Shown here: one piece after another, positions 31,265-39,692 of the stretch
Position numbering within the stretch: position 1 is the stretch's first letter
Layout of the letters: every line of letters starts with the position of its first letter
Assembly (NCBI RefSeq): GCF_003050835.1
Contig: NZ_QAOJ01000009.1
Coordinates: 124,001-188,000 of the forward strand
DNA: 64,000 nt
DNA from: Pseudomonas sp. GV071
GTDB taxonomy: Bacteria > Pseudomonadota > Gammaproteobacteria > Pseudomonadales > Pseudomonadaceae
Direction: 5' to 3'
Notes under the pieces: model-generated
What the model was told of the DNA's origin: nothing
Database searches by the model: none
The model's input: only the letters and a program-made list of their open reading frames with translations
Translations under genes and position numbers: made by a program

Positions 31265-31567
31265 TCAATTTCCTCGCAACGCTTTAAGGATCTCTTTAGC
31301 TCGCTTGATGCCTCTTTGCTGATCAGTTTTATCGCTCCCCCACAGCATCAGGTAAGCCGTGTGGCCGGTGCGTACAAAATAGATTCGGTACCCCGGGCCG
31401 ACAAAAATACGCATTTCGCTGACGCCATCACCTACAGGCTCACAATCGCCAAAGTTGCCTGCCTCGGCGCGGTCCAGTCGGGACATCACGGCTGCCTTTG
31501 TCTGAACATCCTTCACGCCATCGAGCCAGCTATCGAACTCGGATGTTTTGCTGAGCGTGTTGATCAT
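31265..31567 (-). CDS. HigB/RelE-superfamily toxin
   Basis: This 100-residue protein is of the RelE/ParE (Gp49-like, addiction-module killer) family: FDSWLDGVKDVQTKAAVMSR LDRAEAGNFG, then the core strand MRIFVGPGYRIYFVRTG and the basic C-terminal helix GIKRAKEILKAL. Such toxins are usually ribosome-dependent mRNA interferases. It is the first gene of the two-gene operon; the antitoxin follows after one base. A palindrome TGTAGC-N6-GCTACA lies 10 nt upstream of its start. Confidence 0.88.
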   Translation of the reverse strand: MINTLSKTSEFDSWLDGVKDVQTKAAVMSRLDRAEAGNFGDCEPVGDGVSEMRIFVGPGYRIYFVRTGHTAYLMLWGSDKTDQQRGIKRAKEILKALRGN

Positions 31568-31576
31568 AGTCTCGCG

Positions 31577-31594
31577 TGTAGCCTTCTAGCTACA
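31577..31594. promoter_or_regulatory. Palindromic operator candidate of the HigBA-like operon
   Basis: TGTAGCCTTCTAGCTACA contains perfect 6-bp half sites (TGTAGC at 31577-31582, GCTACA at 31589-31594). It lies immediately upstream of the toxin start, where antitoxin-toxin complexes normally bind to autoregulate. Confidence 0.5.
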
Positions 31595-31746
31595 TTCTGT
31601 TGATGCTTACCCCAAAAGGGCGCGGATACTTCATCCCGCAATCGTACCGCCCCTTTTCCGCCCCCAATCGAGCCACGCCCTCCAGTGCCCCGCACGCTTA
31701 TCCGTCACTCCCTGCATAAAAGTCTTGGTATTCGCACTCTGTCTTA

Positions 31747-31765
31747 AATAGAATCCATTCTCATT
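31747..31765. promoter_or_regulatory. Fur box upstream of the ECF sigma gene
   Basis: AATAGAATCCATTCTCATT has the inverted core AGAAT-CC-ATTCT and resembles the 19-bp Fur box of Pseudomonas fecI-type promoters. It lies 26 nt before the sigma factor ATG, so iron should repress the operon. Confidence 0.6.
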
Positions 31766-31790
31766 TGTTCCGCAGGCAGAGCCTCTAGCG

Positions 31791-32300
31791 ATGATTGACG
31801 CCGCGACACCCCCGGATCACAGCCTGAGCACGCTGTACCGCGAGCACCGCAGTTGGTTGGAGAACTGGCTGCGCCGGCGGGTGGGTAATGCCTGGGATGC
31901 GGCGGACCTCAGCCAGGATACGTTCCTGCGGGTACTCGCCAGCTCCCAGCAACTGGCGGAGTTGCGTGAGCCGCGGGCTTATCTGTTGACGGTGGGCAAG
32001 CGCCTGCTGAGCAATTTCTACAGCCGTCGTAGCCTGGAACAGGCGTATCTGGAAGCGTTGGCGCAGTTGCCGGAAGACTGTGTGCCGTCGCCGGAGCAGC
32101 GCTGGTTGGTGCTGGAAACCCTGCATGCGCTGGACGAGCTACTTGATGGCCTGCCGGCGCTGGTACGCCGCGCGTTTCTCTGGAGCCAGTTGCACGGCCT
32201 GGGTTATCGCGAGATTGCCGAGCGCCTGGAGGTGTCTGAGCGCACGGTGAAGCGCTATATGGCGCAGGCCTATGAGCATTGCCTGTTGGTTGAGCTCTAA
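31791..32300 (+). CDS. FecI-like ECF sigma factor (iron starvation)
   Basis: This 169-residue protein has region 2 (LYREHRSWLENWLRRRVGNA with DAADLSQDTFLRVL) and region 4 (LPALVRRAFLWSQLHGLGYR, then EIAERLEVSERTVKRYMAQA). Sequence and length are typical of FecI-type sigma factors, which direct transcription of a TonB receptor gene when the receptor senses its siderophore. A Fur box precedes it. The stop codon overlaps the next ATG by one base (TAATG), so it is translationally coupled to the anti-sigma gene. Confidence 0.92.
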   Translation: MIDAATPPDHSLSTLYREHRSWLENWLRRRVGNAWDAADLSQDTFLRVLASSQQLAELREPRAYLLTVGKRLLSNFYSRRSLEQAYLEALAQLPEDCVPSPEQRWLVLETLHALDELLDGLPALVRRAFLWSQLHGLGYREIAERLEVSERTVKRYMAQAYEHCLLVEL

Positions 32301-33235
32301 TGGCCAGCGAAGCCCTCGAAGTGGCCCGCGCGGCGGCGCGCTGGTTGGCGTTGCTGGAGTCGGGCGCGGCCACTGAGGCCGATCATCAGCGGCTGCAGGC
32401 GTGGCGTAGCAGCCATGCGCAGCACGAAAGCACCTGGCAGAAAGCGCAGCTATTGCGTCAGCGGTTTGCCGATGTGCCAGCGGCGTTGGCCATGGCCACG
32501 CTGGATCGCCCGGACCTCGCTCGCCGCGGCGCACTCAAGCGAGCCCTGGGTGTCGCCGCGCTGGTGCCGGCCGCCTGGCTGCTCGGCCGCCAGTTGCCAC
32601 TGGAGGTGTGGACCGCTGACCTGCACACCGCTACCGGCGAACGCAAACAGCTGACCCTGGCCGACGGCAGCAATCTGCAGCTGAGTACTGACAGCGCGGT
32701 GAACGTCGACCTGCTTGCCCGCCAACTGATCCTGCTGCGTGGGGAAATGGCGTTGACCGTGCCGGGCAGTTCGATGCTGACGATTCAGTCGCCGTATGGG
32801 CAGGTGATGGTCAGCAGCAGCGACGTCTGCGTGCGCCTCAATGAGCGCGATTGCCGGGTGTCGGTGGTCAGCGGCGTGGCGCGAGTGCAGCCATTGTCGG
32901 GCGCCGAATTGCTGCTGCAAGAAGGGCAGCAAATCAGTTTGCAGGCCGGCGGTATCGGTCCGCTCCAAGCGTTTGACGCCGCCAAGCCAGGCTGGCGCGA
33001 GGGTGTGCTGATTGCGGAGAACCAGCCACTGGGTGATTTCCTCCGCGAGTTGAGCCGCTTCCGCCCAGGCCTGTTGCGTTGGGAGCCGGCGCTGGAGACC
33101 TTGCGGGTCACCGGTAGCTTCCGCCTCGACAACACCGACAAGGTGCTGGCGCTGCTGGCGGCCAGCCTGCCCATCGAAGTGCAGAGTCGCAGCCGTTACT
33201 GGGTGACGTTGGTCCCGCGAAAAAATCTTGCGTGA
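32300..33235 (+). CDS. FecR-like sigma regulator
   Basis: This 311-residue inner-membrane protein has an N-terminal cytosolic anti-sigma domain (about 1-80, with the DUF4880-type EVARAAARWLALLESGAATE and a Trp-rich WRSSHAQHESTWQKAQLL). One hydrophobic segment (about 82-98, ALGVAALVPAAWLLG) follows, then the periplasmic FecR domain (GERKQLTLADGSNLQLSTDS; LNERDCRVSVVSGVARVQ) with a C-terminal STN-like part that contacts the receptor (ENQPLGDFLRELSRF). It transmits the siderophore signal from the TonB receptor to the sigma factor encoded immediately upstream. Confidence 0.92.
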   Translation: MASEALEVARAAARWLALLESGAATEADHQRLQAWRSSHAQHESTWQKAQLLRQRFADVPAALAMATLDRPDLARRGALKRALGVAALVPAAWLLGRQLPLEVWTADLHTATGERKQLTLADGSNLQLSTDSAVNVDLLARQLILLRGEMALTVPGSSMLTIQSPYGQVMVSSSDVCVRLNERDCRVSVVSGVARVQPLSGAELLLQEGQQISLQAGGIGPLQAFDAAKPGWREGVLIAENQPLGDFLRELSRFRPGLLRWEPALETLRVTGSFRLDNTDKVLALLAASLPIEVQSRSRYWVTLVPRKNLA

Positions 33236-33303
33236 GTGCTGTCCCTTTTTTTCACCTCGCCGGTCATTCCAGGCAAGTGAATAGAAATCGAGAGCCTCTT
33301 GCC

Positions 33304-35724
33304 ATGCCAGCAGTACAGCCTTACCGCGCCAAACGCCTGCCTTTTGCTCTGCGTCCGTTGTCCCGCCTGGGCCTGGTGTTGAGCCTGGCCAGCCCGCTGT
33401 TCAGCGCCACGTCCTGGGCCGATGACGCCCGCCGCAGTTACGAGGTGCAGGCCGGCACCTTGAGCAGTGCGTTGACCCGTTTTGCCAGCCAGGCCGGGGT
33501 CAATCTGTCGGTCGACCCGGCGCTGGTCAGCGGCCGTGACAGTGCCGGGTTGTCCGGCACCTTTGGGGTGCAGGAAGGCTTCGCGCGCCTACTGCAAGGC
33601 AGCGGTTTGCAGCTGCAGTCGGCAGGTGAGGGCGCCTACACCCTGGTGCCGGCGCCAGACAGTTCCGGCACCCTGGAAATTGCTCCGACGGCGATCACCG
33701 GCGGTTACCTCAGCAGCGACGGCGAGCGTTACGCCGGTGGCCAGGTGGCGCGCCGCAGCTCGCAAGGCTTGCTGGGCTCGCGCGACTTTATGGACATCCC
33801 GTTCAGCATTACCACCTACACCAGTGAGGCAGCGAAGAACCAGCAGGCGCGGACCCTCAACGACCTGGTGGCGAGCGACCCTTCGGTCCGCGCCACCAAT
33901 CCCGCCGGGGGCCGATTCGAGCAATTCACCATCCGCGGCCTCAGCCTGTTCAACACCGACGTCGCCTACAACGGTCTGTATGGCGTGCTGCCGACGTATT
34001 CCATCGACATGGAAATGGCCGACCGCGTCGACATCGTCAAAGGCCCGACTCAGTTGATCAATGGCATCTCGCCGCGCGGCAGTGTCGGCGGCGGGATCAA
34101 CATAGTGCCCAAGCGTGCCGAAGAAAAACCGTTGACCGAATTCACCGGCAGCTATGCCTCCGACAGCCAGGTCGGTGGCGCCGTGGATATCGGCCGCCGC
34201 TTCGGTGACAGCAACGAGTACGGCCTGCGTTTCAACGGGGTCAAACAGTCGGGTGACACCGAGTGGGATCACCAGAGCGTGGACCGCGAGATGGCGGTGC
34301 TGGGCCTGGATTTCCATGGCGAGCGCCTGCGTCTGTCCACCGATATCGGCCACACCACCCGCGACACCGATGCACCCCAGGAGCGCGTGTTGATCGGCGC
34401 CAATGCCAAGGTGCCGGATGCCGACGACGTGCACCGCAATTACGCCCAGGCCTGGAGCAAGGCGCGCACCGAAGACACCTTTGGCGCGGTGAACGGCGAG
34501 TACGACCTAAGCGATTCGCTGATGGCCTACGCCGCCTTCGGTGCCCGTGAAAGCAACCACGACTTCCTGCGCCACAACGTGCCGGTGACCAACGATGCCG
34601 GCGACTTCATTGTGCAGCCGCGTGATTTCACCCGCGACGAATCGGTACGCACCGCCATGGCCGGCGTGCGCAACTGGTTCGACACCGGCCCGGTCAGCCA
34701 TGAAATCAACCTGGCGGCCAGCTACTTCTACATGGACTTCACCAACGGCGGCGCACGTTACGCCACGGCGCCGAGCAACTTGTATGACCCGGTACAAACG
34801 CCGACGCCGAGCACAGCCACGCGCCAGGACGACGAGGTGTACACCGAGAACCGTTTCAGCGGCGTGGCACTGTCCGACACCCTGGGCTTTTTCGACAACC
34901 GCCTGCAGCTGACCCTTGGCGGACGCTGGCAGCGGGTCAAGGTGGATGACTGGACCAACGACGTCAAAGGCGCCACCGCCTACGACGAGGAAAAGGTCTC
35001 GCCCTCTGGCGGCATTCTGTACAAGGTCAGCGAGCAGTTCTCGGTGTATGCCAACTACATGGAAGGCCTGAGCCAGGGCAAAATCGCGCCGACCACCTCG
35101 CGCAACTCGAATGAAATCTTCCCGCCATTTATCAGCCGGCAAGTTGAGGTCGGCGCCAAGTACGACTTCGGCAGCGTCGCCTTCACCGCCAGTGCCTTTC
35201 GCATCAAGCAGCCAGCCTACGAAACCAACGCCACCTCGCGGGTATTCGGTCCCAACGGCAAACGTGAGAACAAAGGCATCGAGCTCAGCGTGTTTGGCGA
35301 GCCGCTGCAGGGCTTCCGCCTGCTCGGTGGGGTGATGTATATCGACAGCGAACTGACCGGCACCGTTGGCGGCCTTTCGGACGGCAACCGTGCGCCAGCC
35401 ACCCCGGAATACAACGTCAATCTTGGCGCCGAGTGGGACGTGCCAACCCTGGCCGGCCTGACCCTGACCGCACGCGGCATCCACTCCAGCTCGCAGTACC
35501 TGGACCAGGGCAACACCAAGCAGATCGATGGCTGGGAACGTCTCGACCTCGGCGTGCGCTATGCCTTCAAGGCAGCAGAAAAAGACATCACCCTACGTGC
35601 CGGCGTCGAGAACGCGTTGGACGCCCGCTACTGGGCATCCTCCGGTGCCTCTGATGACAGCGAGCCGGGGCTGAGCTTGTCCACGCCACGCACGTACCTG
35701 GTGTCCGCCACTATCGGCTTCTGA
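33304..35724 (+). CDS. TonB-dependent siderophore transducer/receptor
   Basis: From the ATG at 33304 the product has 806 residues. It has a signal peptide (MPAVQPYRAKRLPFALRPLS ... TSWA) and an N-terminal STN signalling domain (YEVQAGTLSSALTRFASQAG; SGTFGVQEGFARLLQGSGLQ). A possible TonB box lies around LEIAPTAITG, followed by the plug (ARTLNDLVASDPSVRATNPA; VDIVKGPTQLINGISPRG) and a 22-strand barrel ending YLVSATIGF. The STN domain marks a transducer that signals to the upstream FecR/FecI pair. A 24-codon longer frame exists to 33232, overlapping fecR, but the shorter start gives a proper signal peptide. The ligand is probably a ferric siderophore produced by another organism. Confidence 0.92.
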   Translation: MPAVQPYRAKRLPFALRPLSRLGLVLSLASPLFSATSWADDARRSYEVQAGTLSSALTRFASQAGVNLSVDPALVSGRDSAGLSGTFGVQEGFARLLQGSGLQLQSAGEGAYTLVPAPDSSGTLEIAPTAITGGYLSSDGERYAGGQVARRSSQGLLGSRDFMDIPFSITTYTSEAAKNQQARTLNDLVASDPSVRATNPAGGRFEQFTIRGLSLFNTDVAYNGLYGVLPTYSIDMEMADRVDIVKGPTQLINGISPRGSVGGGINIVPKRAEEKPLTEFTGSYASDSQVGGAVDIGRRFGDSNEYGLRFNGVKQSGDTEWDHQSVDREMAVLGLDFHGERLRLSTDIGHTTRDTDAPQERVLIGANAKVPDADDVHRNYAQAWSKARTEDTFGAVNGEYDLSDSLMAYAAFGARESNHDFLRHNVPVTNDAGDFIVQPRDFTRDESVRTAMAGVRNWFDTGPVSHEINLAASYFYMDFTNGGARYATAPSNLYDPVQTPTPSTATRQDDEVYTENRFSGVALSDTLGFFDNRLQLTLGGRWQRVKVDDWTNDVKGATAYDEEKVSPSGGILYKVSEQFSVYANYMEGLSQGKIAPTTSRNSNEIFPPFISRQVEVGAKYDFGSVAFTASAFRIKQPAYETNATSRVFGPNGKRENKGIELSVFGEPLQGFRLLGGVMYIDSELTGTVGGLSDGNRAPATPEYNVNLGAEWDVPTLAGLTLTARGIHSSSQYLDQGNTKQIDGWERLDLGVRYAFKAAEKDITLRAGVENALDARYWASSGASDDSEPGLSLSTPRTYLVSATIGF

Positions 35725-35805
35725 CACCGGCGAGCCTGCCTGCTCAAGCCAATACCCTCGCGGCGCAATATCGGATAGAGTTTCCGCGCTTGCGCCGGGA
35801 GGCGT

Positions 35806-35824
35806 GGCTGACAGCGTGTCAGCC
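35806..35824. repeat. Small perfect hairpin after the TonB receptor gene
   Basis: GGCTGACA (35806-35813) and TGTCAGCC (35817-35824) pair perfectly around a GCG triloop, 82 nt after the receptor stop and just before the intrinsic terminator. Confidence 0.45.
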
Positions 35825-35841
35825 CTTCCTGGAAATAGCTG

Positions 35842-35871
35842 AAAGCCCATCGCGTCACGGTGGGCTTTTTT
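35842..35871 (+). terminator. Intrinsic terminator of the sigma/anti-sigma/receptor unit
   Basis: AAAGCCCA (35842-35849) pairs with TGGGCTTT (35861-35868) and the stem runs into a T6 tract. It separates the receptor gene from the diguanylate cyclase gene. Confidence 0.85.
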
Positions 35872-35940
35872 ATTCAGGGTTGGCCAAGGCCGCTCCGGGC
35901 ATCAGTGGCGGCTGGTCGCCGCACCAAGGTAGTCGTAATC

Positions 35941-37137
35941 ATGGCTCTCGCGCTTGATCTGCCTAGCATCTTGATTTTCTCCACCCTCATTCATGTGATG
36001 CTGGCGTTCCTGCTCGGGGTGTTCTGGCGCTCATCGAGCCACAGCATCGGCTTCGGTTGGTGGGTGGCCAACGAGGTGCTGCTGAGCCTCGGCAGCTTTC
36101 TGCTGATTGCCTTCGCCATTGCGCCCCATCCGCTGATGTTGATCGTCGCCAATATTTCCTTCTTCGCCGCCATCCCGTTGATCGAAGCAGGGCTGCGCGA
36201 CTGGTTTGGTCTGCGCAAAGGCATGTGGCTGCGCTGGGCGGTGGCGGGCCTGGCTTACCTGGCGTTGTTGTCCACCTGGGTGCTGGGAACCGACTTTGCC
36301 ACCCGTGCGATGGTGTTTTCGGCCGGCACCGGTGTACAGGCACTGCTGTTTCTGGCCCTGCTCCTGAGCATTCGCCCGCTAGCGCCGCGGCTGCCGATGC
36401 AGATCATGTTGTTCAGTGCCCTGGTGGTGCTGCTGGTGACCCTGTACCGCATGGCGAAAACCGTGCCCGCGCTGGGCCTGGACTTGCCGCCGGACCGAGG
36501 CCTGCTCGCGGTCTTGTTGATTGCCACGGTGATTGCCGCCGTACTGCGTATCTGCGCGATGTTGCTGTTGCTGCATGGCCGCGTGGAAAGCGGCTTCAAA
36601 CGCGCCAAGGCGGAGTTGGAACACCGCGCCAACGTCGACTCGCTTACCGCGCTTTACTCACGCGCGTACTTCGAAGCGTCCTGCAACCAGATGATCGAAC
36701 TGGCCCATAACGTACGGGCCCCAGTGTGTTTGATGCTCTGTGATATGGACGACTTCAAAGGCATCAACGACCAGCTCGGCCACCCCGAAGGCGACGCGAT
36801 CCTCGAACGTTTCGCCAGCCTGGTGAAACACACCATCCGCAAAGGCGACATCGCCGGACGCCTGGGTGGCGACGAATTTGCCGTGTTGTTTTATGGCTGC
36901 GACTTGGCCGTGGCGCGGGATATTGTCGAGCGCTTGCGGCGCAATACTGCCCAGGTGCTGGCAGTCGATGGACGCCACATCAGCATCAGCGCCGGGCTGG
37001 TCAGCGTAGAGCAGGGCGCCTGCTTCGAAGACGCCTATGTGCTCGCCGACCAGGCGCTGTACGCGGCCAAGGCCGATGGTCGCAATACCGTGGTGGTGCG
37101 TTCGGGTCACCAAACGCCGGTGCTTGAGAACGTCTAA
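35941..37137 (+). CDS. Membrane-bound GGDEF diguanylate cyclase
   Basis: From the ATG at 35941 this is a 398-residue protein with six to seven hydrophobic helices (about 10-215, for example ILIFSTLIHVMLAFLLGVFW) followed by a GGDEF domain. The active-site motif GGDEF is intact at 309-313. The product-inhibition I-site RxxD (R300-D303) precedes it by the usual five residues, so it should make c-di-GMP from two GTP and be feedback-inhibited. DCD-type elements LTALYSRAYFE and DMDDFKGINDQLGHPEGDAI are present. The frame extends upstream to 35860, but that would begin inside the terminator. No EAL domain or known sensor domain is present. Confidence 0.92.
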   Translation: MALALDLPSILIFSTLIHVMLAFLLGVFWRSSSHSIGFGWWVANEVLLSLGSFLLIAFAIAPHPLMLIVANISFFAAIPLIEAGLRDWFGLRKGMWLRWAVAGLAYLALLSTWVLGTDFATRAMVFSAGTGVQALLFLALLLSIRPLAPRLPMQIMLFSALVVLLVTLYRMAKTVPALGLDLPPDRGLLAVLLIATVIAAVLRICAMLLLLHGRVESGFKRAKAELEHRANVDSLTALYSRAYFEASCNQMIELAHNVRAPVCLMLCDMDDFKGINDQLGHPEGDAILERFASLVKHTIRKGDIAGRLGGDEFAVLFYGCDLAVARDIVERLRRNTAQVLAVDGRHISISAGLVSVEQGACFEDAYVLADQALYAAKADGRNTVVVRSGHQTPVLENV

Positions 37138-37187
37138 TCAGCATTGAGCTACGAGTGGCTCAACGTAACCCAGCACGGCAGGTTTTT

Positions 37188-37565
37188 CTAAACCTGCTGC
37201 CCCACATCGATACGGTTGCCATCCGGGTCGGCAAACACGAACGCACGTAAACCGTAGTCCTGGTTTTTCAGCCCTTTGATCACCCGTGCGCCGTGTTGCA
37301 CGCAGGTGGCGTACAGCGTGTCGACATCATCCACCAACAGGTGAGCGGCATTAAAACTGCTCGGTTGGTGCTGGGGATGCAGAGTCAAATGCAGCTCGCC
37401 CTGGTCGCGCTTGAGAATCATGAAACCCACCGGGTTGCCATTCTCGAACGTCTTGGTGAAGCCCAGTACTTGGGTATAAAAGTCATGGGCCTTGGCCATG
37501 TCTGTTACCGGAAGGGTGACGGCAATTCGTCCGAAACGGACGCCGTGATCAACGACTTCGCTCAT
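37188..37565 (-). CDS. VOC/glyoxalase-superfamily protein
   Basis: This 125-residue protein has two beta-alpha-beta-beta-beta modules (FGRIAVTLPVTDMAKAHDFY TQVLGFTKTF and HLLVDDVDTLYATCVQHGA), ending ADPDGNRIDVGQQV as in bleomycin-resistance/glyoxalase relatives. The C-terminal DPDGN and Asp suggest the family's metal-site edge, but the substrate is unknown. It is convergent with the cyclase gene. The 8-bp stem GCAGGTTT/AAACCTGC (37178-37197) overlaps its stop codon and could end transcripts. Confidence 0.8.
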   Translation of the reverse strand: MSEVVDHGVRFGRIAVTLPVTDMAKAHDFYTQVLGFTKTFENGNPVGFMILKRDQGELHLTLHPQHQPSSFNAAHLLVDDVDTLYATCVQHGARVIKGLKNQDYGLRAFVFADPDGNRIDVGQQV

Positions 37566-37798
37566 CGCAAAACCTCATGCCCGGTCACCACCACCGTCCA
37601 GGCGGTGCTGGAAAAGGGCGGCGCCTTGCGCTGTAAGAAATGGCAGGGCGGTGCCTGCGCGGCAGAGGGTATTGGCCGGGGTGGAACAAGTAAAGGGGGC
37701 GGTTTGCTGGGCGTACCAACGTGGAGTACAGCAGACACCGCGCAACCGTGCCGTTAGGATACGGCGCACAAGGACTGTTCACCTAAGTGAGGGATGCG

Positions 37799-38668
37799 AT
37801 GACGTTGCGTATGGCACTGGCCTCCATGGCCGTTCTGTTTACTCTGCCAGCCTGGAGCGCCGCGCTCCCCGACATCGTGCTGCTTGGCGATGACATCCGC
37901 GTGGCAGTACTGCAGCAATGCCCGCAACCGTGCCGCTCAGGCAGCAACAGCGTCGCGACTGCGCCACAGGGCAGTTCGGCATCCAGCATCGCCAGCCTGG
38001 CGCAGCGGGCAAAACACGCGGTGATTGTCGTCAACGCCACCCAGGGCCCATTGCCGATCACTCGTGAACATATCCAGATCGCCCGGCAAGCGGGTGTGCC
38101 GAGCCTCTCCATACTGCTGGTCAACGTCGCCCAAGTGGACGACACCGAACTGCTTGAGCTGGAGGAGCTGGAAATACGCGAGTTGATGAACGCCTACGAA
38201 ATGCACGGCGACAGCGCCCCGGTGTTTTATGACGCCAGTCATGCCGCCGAGATGCCGGTGCAACAAGTCAACGGTCTGGCCAGCGCCCTGACTGCGCTCA
38301 AGGACGAACCCGCGCGGCCAGAACTGGAGCTCACGGACGTCACCGGGAAGAACCTGGCGACGGTTATCTACCTGCTAACGCCCGAAGAATCGGCACTCTC
38401 GCTGCCGCTGCGCAAAGACAGCCCGGTCAACGTCTGGGTCAACGGCCAGGTTGGCCACGCAACGGTGTCCTCGACCAACGTGCTCAATCCTGGCGACAAC
38501 GGCGAGCTGGCCCTGCAACTGAGCGCTCCGGTGTCGGCGGCGGGTTCACGGCTGTTGCTTGAGCGCGAGGGCAGAATTATTGCGCTGGGTGTAGTGGTGG
38601 GTATCAGTTCCCGGTACGCCGAGCGCCAGATGGTTGAGGCTGATGAACTGGTCTTCGGCAATCTGTGA
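37799..38668 (+). CDS. Exported degenerate elongation factor Tu-like protein
   Basis: This 289-residue protein has a signal peptide (MTLRMALASMAVLFTLPAWS, then AA). Residues 73-150 align by eye with the second half of the EF-Tu G domain: HAVIVVNATQGPLPITREHI for the EF-Tu run ILVV.A.DGPMPQTREHI, and VDDTELLELEELEIRELMNA for VDDEELLELVEMEVRELL. Residues 184-270 match domain III: ATVIYLLTPEES, NVLNPGDNGELALQLSAPV, EREGRIIALGVVVGI. The P-loop, the switch regions, the NKxD motif (here NVAQ) and all of domain II are missing, so it cannot be a working translation GTPase. The start is set by GAGGG before ATG 37799. It probably acts in the periplasm or at the envelope; the role is unknown. Confidence 0.8.
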   Translation: MTLRMALASMAVLFTLPAWSAALPDIVLLGDDIRVAVLQQCPQPCRSGSNSVATAPQGSSASSIASLAQRAKHAVIVVNATQGPLPITREHIQIARQAGVPSLSILLVNVAQVDDTELLELEELEIRELMNAYEMHGDSAPVFYDASHAAEMPVQQVNGLASALTALKDEPARPELELTDVTGKNLATVIYLLTPEESALSLPLRKDSPVNVWVNGQVGHATVSSTNVLNPGDNGELALQLSAPVSAAGSRLLLEREGRIIALGVVVGISSRYAERQMVEADELVFGNL

Positions 38669-38934
38669 CAGACCTCCGTTCCTTAGCAAAAGCCATTGAA
38701 TGCCCCCCATCACCCTGCCACAGTGCCGCACGTATCAGCATCACTACAAAGGATTGCAAGCCTCTGGCGGCAAGGAACACGCCCGCCTGTAACTGCTAAC
38801 CCCCTCGCTGTCCGAGCCTTTTTTGCTACCTGTGCTGTGGCTTTGTCCTGTGGCGGCAAAAACGACCGGCGAAATCCTGGCCAAGGAAGGCTAAGCGCCT
38901 TTGCCAGTTCCTTTAGTCCCACTGGAGAAACGCA
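38669..38934. other. Gap without supported features
   Basis: Between the EF-Tu-like gene and the small lipoprotein gene I see no open frame with a ribosome binding site and no strong hairpin. It should contain the promoter of the lipoprotein gene. Confidence 0.4.
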
Positions 38935-39318
38935 ATGCGTAGCACGTTCGTCAAAGTCAGCTTGATCGTAACCCTGGGTTTGCTGGCCGCATGCGCCCAG
39001 CAAAAACCGTCTGCGCCACAAGCCAAAGAGCAACAAATCATCGGCCAGATTCCGGCTGGTAGCCCGTTCGCCAAACTGCGCCCTGGCATGTCCATGCAGC
39101 AAACCCACGACCTGATCGGCATGCCTACTGACGCCTACAGCCACACCACCGGCAAGGCGTTCATTCCGTTCTACTTCGGCAAAGACAGCATGCGCATGGA
39201 AGAGCTGTACAAAGGCCAAGGCCGCATCACCTACAACGGTGTAGGCATCGGCGGCTCGACCTTCAACATCTACCAGATCACCTACGACCCAAGCGAAGAC
39301 GGTTACAACAACCGCTAA
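38935..39318 (+). CDS. Small BamE/SmpA-like lipoprotein
   Basis: This 127-residue lipoprotein has a signal peptide ending in the lipobox LLAAC (Cys20). The mature part contains IPAGSPFAKLRPGMSMQQTH DLIGMPTD, which resembles the helix-turn of BamE/OmlA-like folds (the F..L..GM...V...IG.P pattern). It then continues GGSTFNIYQITYDPSEDGYN. Asn at +2/Gln after the Cys suggests outer-membrane retention. It is not BamE itself, which is shorter and sits next to fur. GGAG precedes the ATG and a strong terminator follows 27 nt after the stop. Confidence 0.78.
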   Translation: MRSTFVKVSLIVTLGLLAACAQQKPSAPQAKEQQIIGQIPAGSPFAKLRPGMSMQQTHDLIGMPTDAYSHTTGKAFIPFYFGKDSMRMEELYKGQGRITYNGVGIGGSTFNIYQITYDPSEDGYNNR

Positions 39319-39345
39319 GCTGCGCTGGGTTTACCGCGCTAGAAG

Positions 39346-39370
39346 AGCCCCGCCATGCGCGGGGCTTTTT
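39346..39370 (+). terminator. Strong intrinsic terminator after the lipoprotein gene
   Basis: AGCCCCGC (39346-39353) pairs with GCGGGGCT (39359-39366) and the stem runs into a T-tract (39366-39370). Confidence 0.9.
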
Positions 39371-39440
39371 ATTGATTGCGGCAGAAAAAGATCGCCAGTG
39401 GATCAATCTGAACCTTTCAGGCACTGGCGTCATATGGTTA

Positions 39441-39457
39441 ATATATGAATCGTATAT
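39441..39457. promoter_or_regulatory. AT-rich palindrome upstream of the ParD-like gene
   Basis: ATATATGAATCGTATAT is an imperfect palindrome (14 of 17 positions symmetric) 22 nt before the ATG of the ParD-like gene. Its place and symmetry fit autoregulation by that protein, and its AT content also fits a -10 region. Confidence 0.4.
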
Positions 39458-39479
39458 AAATCATGTGGTGGCGCTAGCT

Positions 39480-39692
39480 ATGGGCATCGTAAATATCGAT
39501 GAGGAATTGCACGACCAATTGCGCAAGGCGAGCGGCGTGTCGTGCCGCTCGATCAACGCGCAAGCGGCCTTCTGGATCAAGATCGGCATGCTCTGCGAGA
39601 TGAACCCAACCCAGAGTTTCAACGAGATCGTAGTGCGTGAACTGTACGCCGCCGGCGTTGCGCCGCACGCCGTCAACGGCGCCTCGGTATGA
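39480..39692 (+). CDS. ParD-like antitoxin-family protein
   Basis: From ATG 39480 this is a 70-residue protein starting MGIVNIDEELHDQLRKASGV, then SCRSINAQAAFWIKIGMLCE. The short N-terminal strand plus helix-helix is a ribbon-helix-helix of the ParD_like family, expected to bind DNA as a dimer. The frame is open upstream to 39372, but no ribosome site supports a longer form. Its last codons overlap the methionine aminopeptidase gene (ATGA), so the two are translationally coupled. There is no RelE/ParE toxin next to it; the aminopeptidase holds the toxin position. Confidence 0.78.
   Translation: MGIVNIDEELHDQLRKASGVSCRSINAQAAFWIKIGMLCEMNPTQSFNEIVVRELYAAGVAPHAVNGASV

Noticed and set aside
37799-38668. 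Reading the EF-Tu-like gene as a functional translation factor or a pseudogene
   Set aside because: The GTP-binding elements are absent, yet the frame, signal peptide and two domains are intact, so neither a working factor nor simple decay fits.
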